Shown one piece after another: positions 22,571-33,500 of a stretch of 64,000 bases of DNA (positions are counted from its first letter, which is position 1; every line of letters begins with the position of its first letter). The position numbers were made by a program, and so were the translations under genes. The notes below the pieces were generated by a model. That model was not told the origin of the DNA. It saw only the letters and a program-made list of their open reading frames with translations, and did no database searches. The stretch spans positions 1,550,001 to 1,614,000 of the forward strand of contig BTRK01000001.1 in NCBI GenBank assembly GCA_036245805.1. Direction: 5' to 3'. The stretch comes from Pristionchus mayeri. Its lineage: Eukaryota > Nematoda > Chromadorea > Rhabditida > Neodiplogasteridae.

Positions 22571-23048
22571 CCAAATTACCTGTGATGCTTGCCAAAGGGG
22601 TTCATCAGTCTAAAGATATAACTTACCTTCTTTAGGTCTACTCCCGATACCATTAAACACTTTGTTACCCCGAACTGGGCTTCTGCAGTAGTGCCGCCAA
22701 AATGATAGGAATGAGCATAATGTTATCGCTGATAACAGTCGTATCGGGCCTATCTTATAGTAATATTGCTATAGTTTCATCCTGGTTTTTGAGGTGAATT
22801 CGTAGTCGTTCAGGTGCTTGTATCGGAGCTTGGCATCCAAAAATGACGATTATTTATAAGTTTGTGTTTTGGGCTAATTTAATGTGCTGACAACGATGGG
22901 CAAACTCATTTGTTAACCAGAGCCTTAGGCTGGCTCCAGTCTCTCTATTTGATTGATTCATAGTAGTTGATGGGTAGTATTCAGCTATATCCCTTCTAAA
23001 CAAGAACTGAATGTAAACACGTATTAAACTTCCCTTCTTTCTTCAGCT
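22571..23048. other. Spacer between RPL3 fragment and small novel gene
   Basis: No exon seen. Its right end (from about 22975) repeats sequence found before 22021 (gggtagtat.cagc, cgtattaaacttcccttctt), so the tandem duplication includes the upstream flank of the exon. Confidence 0.6.
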
Positions 23049-23675
23049 ATGAGTGACGCGGCTACCCATTCGCCTGCTCCTGCCCTTCTCAAGCCGGCCG
23101 ACGAGGTTCCTCACAGTACTCTCATCTCTGGAAATACTGAGAACAGGCCGAAGACTGCTGTTGCCAACACCGTAAGTCGGATTTTGAACTAAATATAGAG
23201 GTGCTCAAAATTCATTGGACTCCAGAGTGCCTTTTTGTCCCTAAAATTTGACGGTTATCGAGTTGTTACATTTTAAAAATGAGGATACTTTAATCGGTTC
23301 CATTAAAACTTCGATTCTACGTGTATAATCCCTGGTACGGGAATGATCTTATGATAGTTCAAAGTACGGACACAAAAAACCGCAAGACTTTTGCATCAAC
23401 CTAATATGCAGACTGCCCTCCACTGCTCCTCCCCCTCCGATTCCATGCTATCTCCCGGCACAAGTAAACTGTTCGGGAAGAAGAGTAAGGTACGATGCTA
23501 CTCTCACTCGCTCTTTTGAGATTCAGTAAAAGTATAGTCTGCTTGCGAAAGCTTATTGATTCAGATTTTCTCTGCATCGGCTATCCTCCGATCGAAGCAA
23601 CAAGCTGCGATTCCTCTCATTCTCAATGGCAGCCAATCAGACAATGATGATAAGGCGTGGAATATTTATAAGTGA
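23049..23675 (+). CDS. Small novel protein, 103 residues, three exons
   Basis: Exons 23049-23171, 23412-23489 and 23565-23675 join in phase 0 with canonical borders to encode 41+26+36 residues and TGA. The ATG is two bases after TTTCTTCAG, as expected for a spliced-leader acceptor. The protein begins [19 protein letters not shown], is rich in Ser, Ala and Pro, has a basic stretch (KLFGKKSK) and ends DDKAWNIYK; no signal peptide, membrane segment or known domain is visible. I do not recognise it. The first exon is duplicated at 22021-22143 with few differences, so that copy could act as an alternative first exon for the same downstream exons, or be part of the chimera described there. Confidence 0.55.
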
Positions 23676-24024
23676 GCCTCCTCCCCTCCCGTGTATGTTT
23701 CCCCCATGAGTGATTCCCAAATATAGCTTCTCGTTGTCCCCAATTTACTTGCCAATACAATATTATATCCGTTATCCATAATTGGCTACATCAATGAGAA
23801 CCCACCCCTTCCCTTCTATACCCTTGCTGCAAGCAAACCCGATTCGACCACATCGACGGACCTCCGTTTTTCGACACCATTCCACAATGATATCTTGAAT
23901 ATTCCCACATGAACGGAATAAATAATTGAATTGAATTGAATATTCACCAATCCTGTAGATTTCATTCTATATCGCATCGATAAAATTCGTCTGACAAAAA
24001 ATGATCGGTACTAATTTCTTCTTC

Positions 24025-24146
24025 TAGTATTATACATAGTATTCTATTATTATTCTAGTATTAGTATTAGTACATAGTATTCTATTATTATTATTATTCT
24101 AGTATTCTAGTATTATAGTATTAGATTCTCCATTCTCCATTCTAGC
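24025..24146. repeat. Degenerate (TTCTAGTATTA)-like simple repeat
   Basis: Repeated words TATTCTAG, TAGTATTA, TATTATTAT and CTCCATT in an AT-rich stretch, ending exactly where repeat copy 2 begins. Confidence 0.8.
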
Positions 24147-24568
24147 GCTCGTGATGGGCGGTCGTCCCTGACCCCGCTCTTTTCCGACCTAGTTTGGGGA
24201 ATCCTCTCCCGTCAGCTTGGGCAACCCGGAGAGTATCGCCTACTTGGTACACTTCAAGAGGAGGAGCACGGACGGATTCCCATCGTCTCGAGTGATCTAC
24301 CGTCAAGAAAACCTCGCTGTCTGCGTTGTGAGTTCCTAACCGGCGCAAGTCAGGTGTTCGGCGGCAGGATGATCTACTTCGATGCTCAACGGAGATCCGT
24401 CACGATCGTCCCTACAGTTGACCAGAGAAGCCAAAGAAGATCCCATCCCTTGACCTAACGACGCTCTGAGACCGAAGATCCCATTCCCTCCACACTGAAG
24501 TCACCCTCCTGCAGGACCATTGTGCCTGACGTCAGGATAAATATATATATGATAAATATAAATATAAA
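24145..24568 (+). repeat. Dispersed repeat copy 2, longer copy
   Basis: Shares the part from 24278 with copy 1 at 20952 and ends in the same gacgtcaggataaat plus AT-rich tail. It extends at least some 130 bp further left with higher-GC sequence (gatgggcggtcgtccctgacc onward), so it is a less truncated copy. No open reading frame of an element protein was recognised. Confidence 0.7.
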
Positions 24569-24738
24569 GTATTATACAATTTACAAATAAGTTATTAAAA
24601 TGTACATGCAAGGTCGGAATACAAGTAACAATATTGGTTTCGACGTGACCCGAGGTAAGAAATGCATGGCTGGTCAATGGAAACTAACTGCAAAAACTGT
24701 TAGCAATGTCGACTGGGGGAATGGGAATGGAAGAAGGT

Positions 24739-27700
24739 TTACATCTGTTTGATGTCGAGCTGCTTGCGGACGAAGTTGCTGATGACGGCGAGCAACTCGC
24801 GCTTCACCTCGTCAGATCCTGAAGGAAATAAAAATTTAACATTTAATAGTGAATTTATCATCGCTAATTCACCATTTTGATAGCTTACAATTAGGTACTC
24901 CCATTCAATTTCCATACCCAATAATAATCAATATTCGGAAAAAGAGACGCAGTTCTCTTGCTCAGAATTGACTCGGAATGGAAATGAGTATACCCTCTCA
25001 ATGCCTGGATTGATTTTCCACTGTTTTTAAATACGTTTAATTGGCAATATGAATAAGAACTCGATATCAAAACCCGATATCTCCCAATATTTTCTCACGT
25101 TCCTTGATATAGGGTTAATTTGCATTGCAGAACCCCCGCTCGATGAGTATTAACTGAGTGGGAAATTCAAGGGGATGACATTAGGTAATATTGAGTATTT
25201 AATTGACATCCCTAGGTGGAATGCCACGTGCTCCCTTTCATTCCTCTTCATAGATATATCACTAATAATATCATTCGAAATCGAAAAAATTGAATTGAGC
25301 TTAAAGTTACCGGACAAGGATGAAACCCTGATCTCACCCTGATCTCGTCGCATGTACTGAGATCATGCAAAAGTGAGAGAGCGCGGGATTACGCTGATCA
25401 TATCCGACTTTCCTTTGAGGCTATTATTGATTTTTTGTATTTTTGTATATTCATGCTCAACTAATTCAGCCATCGGCTAATCGATGGAGAACTAATCCCG
25501 TCCCATTCTCTTCCCCCACTCTCTTCAGTTACTTCGCTCTCTCACTCTCAATCTGTATCTACCGGTCGTCCAAGAATGAGTATTTAATCGGCGAACCTGG
25601 CCAGTCCCCGGCCAGTCCACGTTGACCCCACGTGGCTCCTCTTTACCCACTCCTTAGTGCTCAAGTCGAGTACGATAAAGTATGAGTGATGTCATCTATA
25701 CTGTATACTACTGCACACCAGAAAACAACTGCAACATTCGTCGCCTCGCCTTTCATTACATTACTGGGGGTTCATTTACCATGTTGTTCAATGTCGACAA
25801 AAATATTCGAAGGAAGCATTAACCTTCTGATAAAAATCTTACAAGAGCAATGTCCATTTCATTCATTCACTTTACTCCCGTTTTTTAGAAAATTGAGAAC
25901 CAGAACAGTGAGGTATACCGGATGGATTAACAGCACCGGAAATTTGATAAAGCTTATAACTGGTCAAAAGAACAACAAACGAAACAAGACAATCGAATAA
26001 ATCTAACAAATAATCATAACAAAAAATGGAAACGAGAACAACAAGTTAAACATGATATCCAATTATTGATTGGTTGAGGGCATCACAGTGGAGAAGGGAA
26101 GAGTTGTGAAGCATCTGAATGAAATTGTTTTAGTGCGCCCACTTCAAGTGAGCAATTTATGAGTGGATAAATGAATTAATAAAAAATCAATATGCGGATA
26201 TTTTTCCTAACTTTGACCTAATCTAATCAAAACCATAAACGAAATTTATAATGTATGAACCTGCGTGACTCCTCGTCACTTCGGCACAGTTAGACTCCGA
26301 AAAAAGATCACCCTTCCAAACGATCTGAATACCAATTTATTTACAAGATAATTTTGATCAAAAGCTAGCAATATATGCAGGCCACTCACCTAGTAGAATA
26401 ATGACTCGATCAATTTGATATCGTCAGATGATAGTTTTGCGTATGTTTTTTCCACTACATACAATCTTCCCCATGATAGGGTTGGGTCACCAGAGGATGC
26501 ACATGTGGAATGGAAAAATCTAGGAAACAAAAGTTGAACGTTGGGAGGTTGATAATGCGTTGATCAGTCGATATTACATATCATATTAGTACTTAGACTT
26601 AGTATTTCCAACAAACATCGTATCAATTATATGCTCACCTGTTGTTTTGAGAGATTTTCTTTTTTTTTCTATGAGTTCTTCTTTCGACAAAGGAGACTTG
26701 CAAATGGCGCAATTCCTCTTCCTCACAATGGAATCGAGGTCTAAATTACTTTAATAATGGGTGTGCTACATTTCACTATTACCTCGAAGAAGTACCACTT
26801 CTTGTTGATCGCCTCCTGGATGTTCCCGCACTATATCAGCTCTTGTATATACTAAATTATCACATTTCACTTTCTGTTTGCATCATTACTTACCTCTCCA
26901 AAATATTTCATTGCTGAAGTGTCGTGGTGTTGTGTGAAGTGTGTAGTGGGATGTTCCCGCTCGAGCGGACACTGCACATGAGGATGATATTTAAGGATCT
27001 TTAAATTAAAGATACCGAAATTGGAGAGCATCGATTGTAAAGACGGTGACGTAGAATCCTTCAGCCAAATTATAAGTGACATCAATTTGGCCTACGCCTT
27101 TCTCATTCACTTTTGATGTGCTCACGTCTATAGCATTTAATTAATTTTCGAATTTAAGGTGACATTACCTCCACCCTCTTCAAATATCGCATTCATTTTT
27201 TCAGCAATCGCATCTCTCCTAGCTTGAAGTGAAGCTTCAGGAACGAGATTTTCTCGTAGGATCTGCGACAATGTTTATACAAATTATATACTATGCAGTT
27301 CACCTCTGCAGTAGTGTTGCTTGATATGAAGAAGTGTGATCTCCCACGAAAAGTACGCTCAGAAAGAAATTGACCATCCATCTTCAACTCCTCGATCATC
27401 CCGAAGTCAACATGCTTCACCACTCCACGGTTTGAACGTCTTCGATCGATATTCCTCCCGACGTTATATACCTACAGAATATACAGTCTTGGCATTAACG
27501 AAAAAGTAAACCTGTTGAGGGCGTACACCGAGGTTACTCAATACAGGAAGAATCTGTCGAGCTGTTTTTCCCTCTTTGTACAATTTGACGATTTCATTTT
27601 TGGTCGTCTTCGTCATTCGACCCTTCAAAGTGCATATGGGATTGAGTATGAAAGTAAGTATACCTGGACAGGCCCTCTCACAATGTTGTCTTCCATCTTA

Positions 27701-30222
27701 GAAGTGTATGCTATGATCACATAGCCAACCGGAACTGAAGCATCCTCGCATCGGATGACCTTTAAAAAATATGTAACCTAAGGTGGGCTGTTTATAAACT
27801 TACGTGTTTAGTCAACCCTGGAACACGGGGGTGATCATATTTGGTTGAACGCAGCGTATAGGATCCACGACCGATGCATGTCACTTTGTCTTCTTCAAAA
27901 TCACAATCGGCCTTCCTGACTCTGCTACTCTCTGGAATACAAGTGGAATTGTACTCAACTAAATATGACCTTATGATCACCCGTGGATCCCTCTTGCCAA
28001 GTCTTATCATAAGTGCTTACTTTTCCCGATCGTCCACGAAGACAAATTATCGGTAGATGTATCAGCTGATTCTCCGAGGCTTCCGACGCAGACTATGTAT
28101 ACACTTGTACCACATGTTATAGTCGGATCTCCGGGCACACAGTGCGAGATGCATTCATCGGGAAAACTGCAAAAACATAAAAAAAACAACAATTATTCTA
28201 GCCCTAAAACTCACTTCAGTGTCAGAAGGTTACGGAGTGGTGCTTGTGTGAGAATGGACGAGCAATTCAGGAATGCAATACCGGACCGATCAGTCTGAAG
28301 CATGGATTAAAATTTTTACAATTGCATGTAAAAAATAGAAATCCATCTTATGTGAACATGCACGCGCCTAGGTATCAAGTATATCTGTGCGAGTGTTTTT
28401 GTGAACATACCATACGCAATAGATTGTTGCTTGGACCGCGGAAACACAACGGGAATCATAAAATACCTAAATTCTGAATTTGGTTACTCCGAGGTATACT
28501 TCATTGTGGTCGTCGTCGAAAGAAAAATTGCTTTCCCGAGAATCTGCATCTTTGTCTGCCCTCCATTCTGGGTAAAAATTGCTCATATCATCATATCAAA
28601 ATAAAAATGGGAAAACCATTGCTACATTTTCAAAAGAGGGGAAAAGATATTTTTTAAAGGAAATGGGAGAAAGGAAGGCATGAAAACATCATCGTTTCAA
28701 AGCAATCACTCCGATTTTAAATGACCACTGTCATTTGTTCTGGCTAACATCTCGTTTTAACTCTTCCCGATTCAATATTTTAGGAATGGAAAAATATTCA
28801 GAACCTTTTCAAGAGAAAATAGAAAATTGGTACGCACATGCGATTACTGCGTTGCGGATGTTTAAACATGCGCTGGTGAGCGCACTAAGTTTTAAAAATC
28901 AGATTCGCAAACAAGTGTAAAGACAGTAACAGCTAGAAAGGAAAATACACTTACCGAAAGACTGCTCATCTAGCCTGAATCCACAGTAATCTTCACCCAT
29001 TGAACTCGCCTGACTGTCCTGACAAGGGATAATTTAAGAAAGCACAATAATTGGAACGAAAAGTGGAATATGTCAATAGTAGCAACAAATTATCAACACG
29101 GAAATGTAAAGAACATGTATGGAGAGTTTCGAAACGGAATCCTAAGTGGTATGTTCCATCATGCTTAGCAAGGGCTTTGTTCAAAGCGATATCACATCAA
29201 CCAGATCAACACCTCTAATCTGAGCTGACCTTTTGCATGGGCATCCAAAAAGTATGAATAAGGAGTAGTACTCATTGAGTACCCGAACTAATTCAAACAA
29301 AAATTATTTTGAACAATTATATTTAGAAAGTTCTCTGAACATGTGAATTGAAACTGACCATGACGTAATCATCGTCCGCTCGCTCCTCTTCCATTATTCT
29401 CCAGTCTCCATCATCTTTTCGCATTTTTTGATCACCCTGAAAAGTAAATTCATAACTTAAATTAAGTAACACATGTTAACTTGATTATATCGAGAAAAGA
29501 AATGACTCAGAGAATGTAAAGCGAATCACAAAAAGCGTGTTCAATTATATATCACACTCGCAGTGAACCTGCTTCGGCTGATTTTTTAAAGACTGGAAAA
29601 TATTTTTATAAACTTTAAGTTACAGCGTGCATTTATCGACTGACCCTTGAAGGACGTCCTCCTGCAGCGTCGTAATCCTGGACAAGACGCTCATCGAAAC
29701 TGTCCATGTCCCCATCATCATAGACTCGCAACTCTTCTCCCTGAAACAGAATCATTAAATACTATGGCTACATAAATATATAACCTGAGAGAATTTATAC
29801 AAGACCACTGAACCACGCGCGACACATAAGTGATAGTAGTTTGATTATCTAAGCTTTCCTCTTATCTAAATTTAGTTCAAGTTTTATAATCGCTGAGTAG
29901 TACCTCTCTGCTGTCGAATTTTCCCTTCTTCTCACGGCGAAAATTGTAGTCTTCGTCCCGGTAGTACAAATTGTCCAACTGCAAATAAATACTTATGTAT
30001 TTTTGTGAACACTAGCAGTATACGTACTAGAATGTTTCTCTTCGAGACATAGATCGAGGGAGGAACTTGCAAGACCATTTACAATTTCATACTCAAGTCG
30101 ACATCACAGAACAAAGCGAGCATAAATATCATATTCATAGACACTACACGCACCTTTCTCTTTGAATCCCCATTCCACCGTGGATAAGCTGGTTGGAGCA
30201 CGCTGCGCGACGCGCGCCTCAT
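24739..30222 (-). CDS. Unrecognised multi-exon protein: acidic N-terminus, helix-turn-helix-like middle, Cys pair near C-terminus
   Basis: Start ATG at 30222 (MRRASRSVLQPAYPRW). Acidic low-complexity exons follow, e.g. about 29905-29978 (LDNLYYRDEDYNFRREKKG), 29645-29740 (ELRVYDDGDMDSFDERLV), 29363-29437 and 28974-29020, then a Cys-containing part near 28040-28170 (DECISHCVPGDPTITCGTS). A basic segment near 27515-27620 reads MTKTTKNEIVKLYKEGKTAR then QILPVLSNLG, resembling a helix-turn-helix; next come RNIDRRRSNR and an alpha/beta-like part (LQARRDAIAEKMNAIFEE; QIDVTYNLAEGFYVTVFTID). The last exons are 26639-26740 (RKRNCAICKSPLSKEEL) and 24739-24818, ending QLDIKQM, TAA, after a 1.8-kb intron. 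One junction near 26960-27000 could not be kept in phase. Nuclear and DNA-binding is a guess from charge and the helix-turn-helix; no family is claimed. It is divergent with SMC-4, 312 bp apart. Confidence 0.55.
24819..26638. other. Large last intron of the minus-strand gene
   Basis: A 1.8-kb intron, AT-rich. A possible alternative minus-strand terminal exon starts near 26521 after CCTAG, joins in phase to exon 26639-26740 and stops at 26455-26457 after about 22 codons. Nothing else was recognised. Confidence 0.45.
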
Positions 30223-30534
30223 TCTCAAATTATGAACGATTGGTCATAAATCCCAACTGAAGAAATCGATAAGGAACAATATTATTGGAATAAATCGACC
30301 GCAAAGTCAAATAAAAACAAGCTGCCGCGGTTGAATCAACTCATGAACCGCAATTGTCAAAATTAAGAAAGTATAAATATTACGGTATGCACCAAGGTGT
30401 ATGTTTTTATACACCTAGGTGTAATTAGCAATTCGCCTACAGGCGCCTGTTCTCAAGTTGTTTTTGTTATTGTATTCCTTCTGATTTCTTTATGCAATGT
30501 CTTTAAATCGCATACTAATCGATGTTTTAATAGA
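30223..30534. promoter_or_regulatory. Short bidirectional promoter region
   Basis: The 312 bp between the start codons of the minus-strand gene and SMC-4 must hold both promoters and 5' leaders unless the genes have distant upstream exons. It contains the inverted CACCTAGGTG repeat (30386-30452). A TTTTAATAG acceptor abuts the SMC-4 ATG, a candidate spliced-leader site. Confidence 0.5.
30386..30452. repeat. Palindromic CACCTAGGTG-type repeat, copy 2, inverted
   Basis: Contains gcaccaaggtgt and acacctaggtgt, then aattagcaatt and aggcgcctg. Its reverse complement aligns with the left part of 21441-21562. It ends about 80 bp before the SMC-4 start codon. Confidence 0.75.
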
Positions 30535-33500
30535 ATGGCTCGCAAGAAGGCTAGGGATTCTGATTCAGTCAGCGATCCATCCGAAGGAGAATTCGATTCT
30601 GACGATTCGGCAAGTTAAATTTTATTTTCTTTGTTTTAAGGGCATAATATAAAGGGGGGCTGTGTATTATAATTCCATGTAGTAATACAACCATAGTTCC
30701 TTGGGTAAAATGATTGATTCATGTTCATATAGACCAACTTTTTTTTGTTCCTTAAGGAGGATCTTTTCGTCTAAATGAAAATGACAGGGCTGCAAGAGAG
30801 AGTGAGAGAGAGCATTATATGAAATATAATTCTGTAGATGAGAGCAAGTCGCCCGCCGAAGAAAAAAACTGCAAAAAAGGATCATTCAAAGCCGAAGGTA
30901 GCTCCGAGGAAGACGTCTCCCAAAAAGAAGGTGTGCGGACTTCATATTTTCTCTCATAATACAAATTTGCTTCTAGTCACTCATCTGATACATTTGGCTA
31001 GAAACAAATTCGTTACATGATCACTGGTATAGAAGCCCGGACCACCAGCGAAGGCTCTGTCCCTCGGTGAAAAAAGCTTATCCCCGCGCCTTCATCGATA
31101 GCTCGATCTATCAAATCGTTCTTCCAGAGACAGATGGAAGAAGAAGAGAGCACTGTGAAGCAAATGGACGAGGATGAAGATGATGAGCAGAGAGGACTCG
31201 TCGAAGATTACGACGAGGAAGATCTACTCAACATGAAGGTAGATGCTGACTGTATCGTATTCCACTCGCTGTACTAGATATCGATCATTCCCTCCCTAGC
31301 CAGTTATGATTCAAGGTGCCTGATGCTCCCATTCCATGCATGGCGGCCGATGGAGGAGACCGGCTAATCATCACAGATATCATCGTGGAAAATTTTAAAT
31401 CATACCATGGAACGAGACGGATCGGTCCCTTCCACCATGTAAGATATTTACTTTGTTCACTTGCTCACACGTATTCATAGTCAATAATGCAAGTAGATTT
31501 TTCTATATTTTTAGAGCTTCACCTCAATTATCGGTCCCAATGGATCGGGCAAATCGAATGTGATTGATTCTATGCTGTTCGTCTTCGGCTATAAGGTATC
31601 GCTCTTGTTTTCGTAACATATTGTGAACAAATATCTGCATTTTTTTTAAATTTAGGAGGATCCAATTTTTGGAACATTTGATATTTCAGGCTTCTAAAAT
31701 CAGATCAAAGAAGGTCTCCGTGCTTATCCACTCATCAGCAGGGAAAGATAACATTCCTTCGTGCACCGTGAAAATCTCCTTCCAGAAGATCATTGACAAG
31801 CCGGTTCTTTTTTTAATTTTCTTATTTTCTTTCCTGTATTTAAACGAATGAGATAATAGCAAAATATAGACATAATCTTCAAAAATCAATCAATATATTT
31901 AGTTAAATATTCCTTCTAATTAGTTTCTCTTGAGGATGGGTCTTACGATGTGGTAGAGGGCTCGGCCTTCAATGTCTCCCGTACTGCCTACAGAAACAAC
32001 TGCAGCGAGTATCGTATGGACGGAATTGTGAGTAGTGTTCAGATTAGTTATTAAAGTACTACTAAGTTCTCCCAGTCACCAAATCAAAATAAATTGAATC
32101 TCATGTGTTACTTAAACAACATGTACTCTTTGCAGCGTACATCATTCAAGGAGGTGGCTACCAGACTGAAGAAAGTTGGCATCGACCTCGTTCACAATCG
32201 ATTCCTCATCCTGCAGGTTTGATAAATGTTTTTTTTTCACATATAAGGTTAGTTATCCTCTAATGACGGGAATCCAGGAAAGATGAATGTTCTTCCATTC
32301 ATGAACTACTCAATGATAAAATTTCTAAATTCTCATTGGGATTGACGATTGAGATTCATGCAGTTTCAAAGTATATTTAACTAATTCAGGGAGAAGTTGA
32401 ACAGATTGCTCTGATGAAACCAAAATCTGTAAACGGAAGTGAGGATGGCATGCTAGAGTATCTGGAGGATATTATTGGCAGCTCACGGTACAAGGTGGGT
32501 TTCCTTTATATTGTTTTTTATCATGTGAAATGCAATTGATAGTAATGTTTTACCGACAGGAATACTTAAAACCTAAATGAAATCACGCAATAATTTCAGG
32601 TTCCTATCGAGAAGTTGACTAACAAAATGGAGAAACTGCAAACAGAGAGGAGCCACCAGATTTCCAAGTATGTCGCTTTAAAATTGGTTTGATAAAACGT
32701 GCTCGAACGAGTAATTTTTGTATATTGGTGAAGCATATGGGTCTTATTTGAGATTATGTGCTGCTTGACCATTCGTGCCAGATATATACATTTTAGAGTA
32801 AACACCGCTAATCTGGATAAGGAGGCGCTTGATGAGCCAGTGCAAACTACGCTCACTTATTTAACGATGGAGAATCAAGCTGCTTCCTTCCATTGCCAAC
32901 AGCATTTACTGAAGAAGTGAGTTAGATTAATGTGAAAGGGTTAGTCCATACACGGTATGCTGTACAAATGTAGGTTAAGTGTTTCGTATCCAAGAGCTCC
33001 CATTTAGATACTATGCAGAGGACAGTGCGAATGCTCTCGAACCAGAACAGGCCAAGATAGAAGTATGTCTCATACAATATATGTCCAATTGATTCTTCTC
33101 CATTTCTACATTTAAGCAAGAACTGACGAAAGTTACGAACGACCTGAAGGAAGTTGCTGATAAGCTGAAGGAGAAGAAAGCTGCAATAGATTCTATGACG
33201 AAGTGAGAATCGTCCAGATCCTGCATTTAGATATATTTTTATAATATGGAGTGATCACTCACTCGAGTGAGCAATCAATCAATCCTAGTGTTTAATACTA
33301 ATGATTCTACAGGCGAAATTGAAAAAAAAACATGTTATTTTTGAATCCAGTGTAATGATATTTCTATATTTCAAATTTGCAGGAAGTTGGCACTGGTAAA
33401 TGCAGATATTCATAAGACAACAAACGAGCTCGAGTGTCTCGTAGAGAAGTAAGACTACAAATTTACAATTCATTGCTATACTGAAAAAATCTTTAATTGA

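Larger units (their letters stand above)
23676..24738. other. Intergenic with simple repeats and a retroposon-like copy
   Basis: About 1.1 kb lying between the small + strand gene and the minus-strand gene, i.e. between two 3' ends. It contains an AT-rich array of tattctagtatta-like units (about 24025-24146) and repeat copy 2 (24145-24568). No exon is supported. Confidence 0.6.

Noticed and set aside
28200..28310. Cys-rich + strand reading (CQKVTEWCLCENGRAIQEC)
   Set aside because: It opposes a minus-strand exon that joins in phase to its neighbours; no + strand gene context, so likely coincidence.
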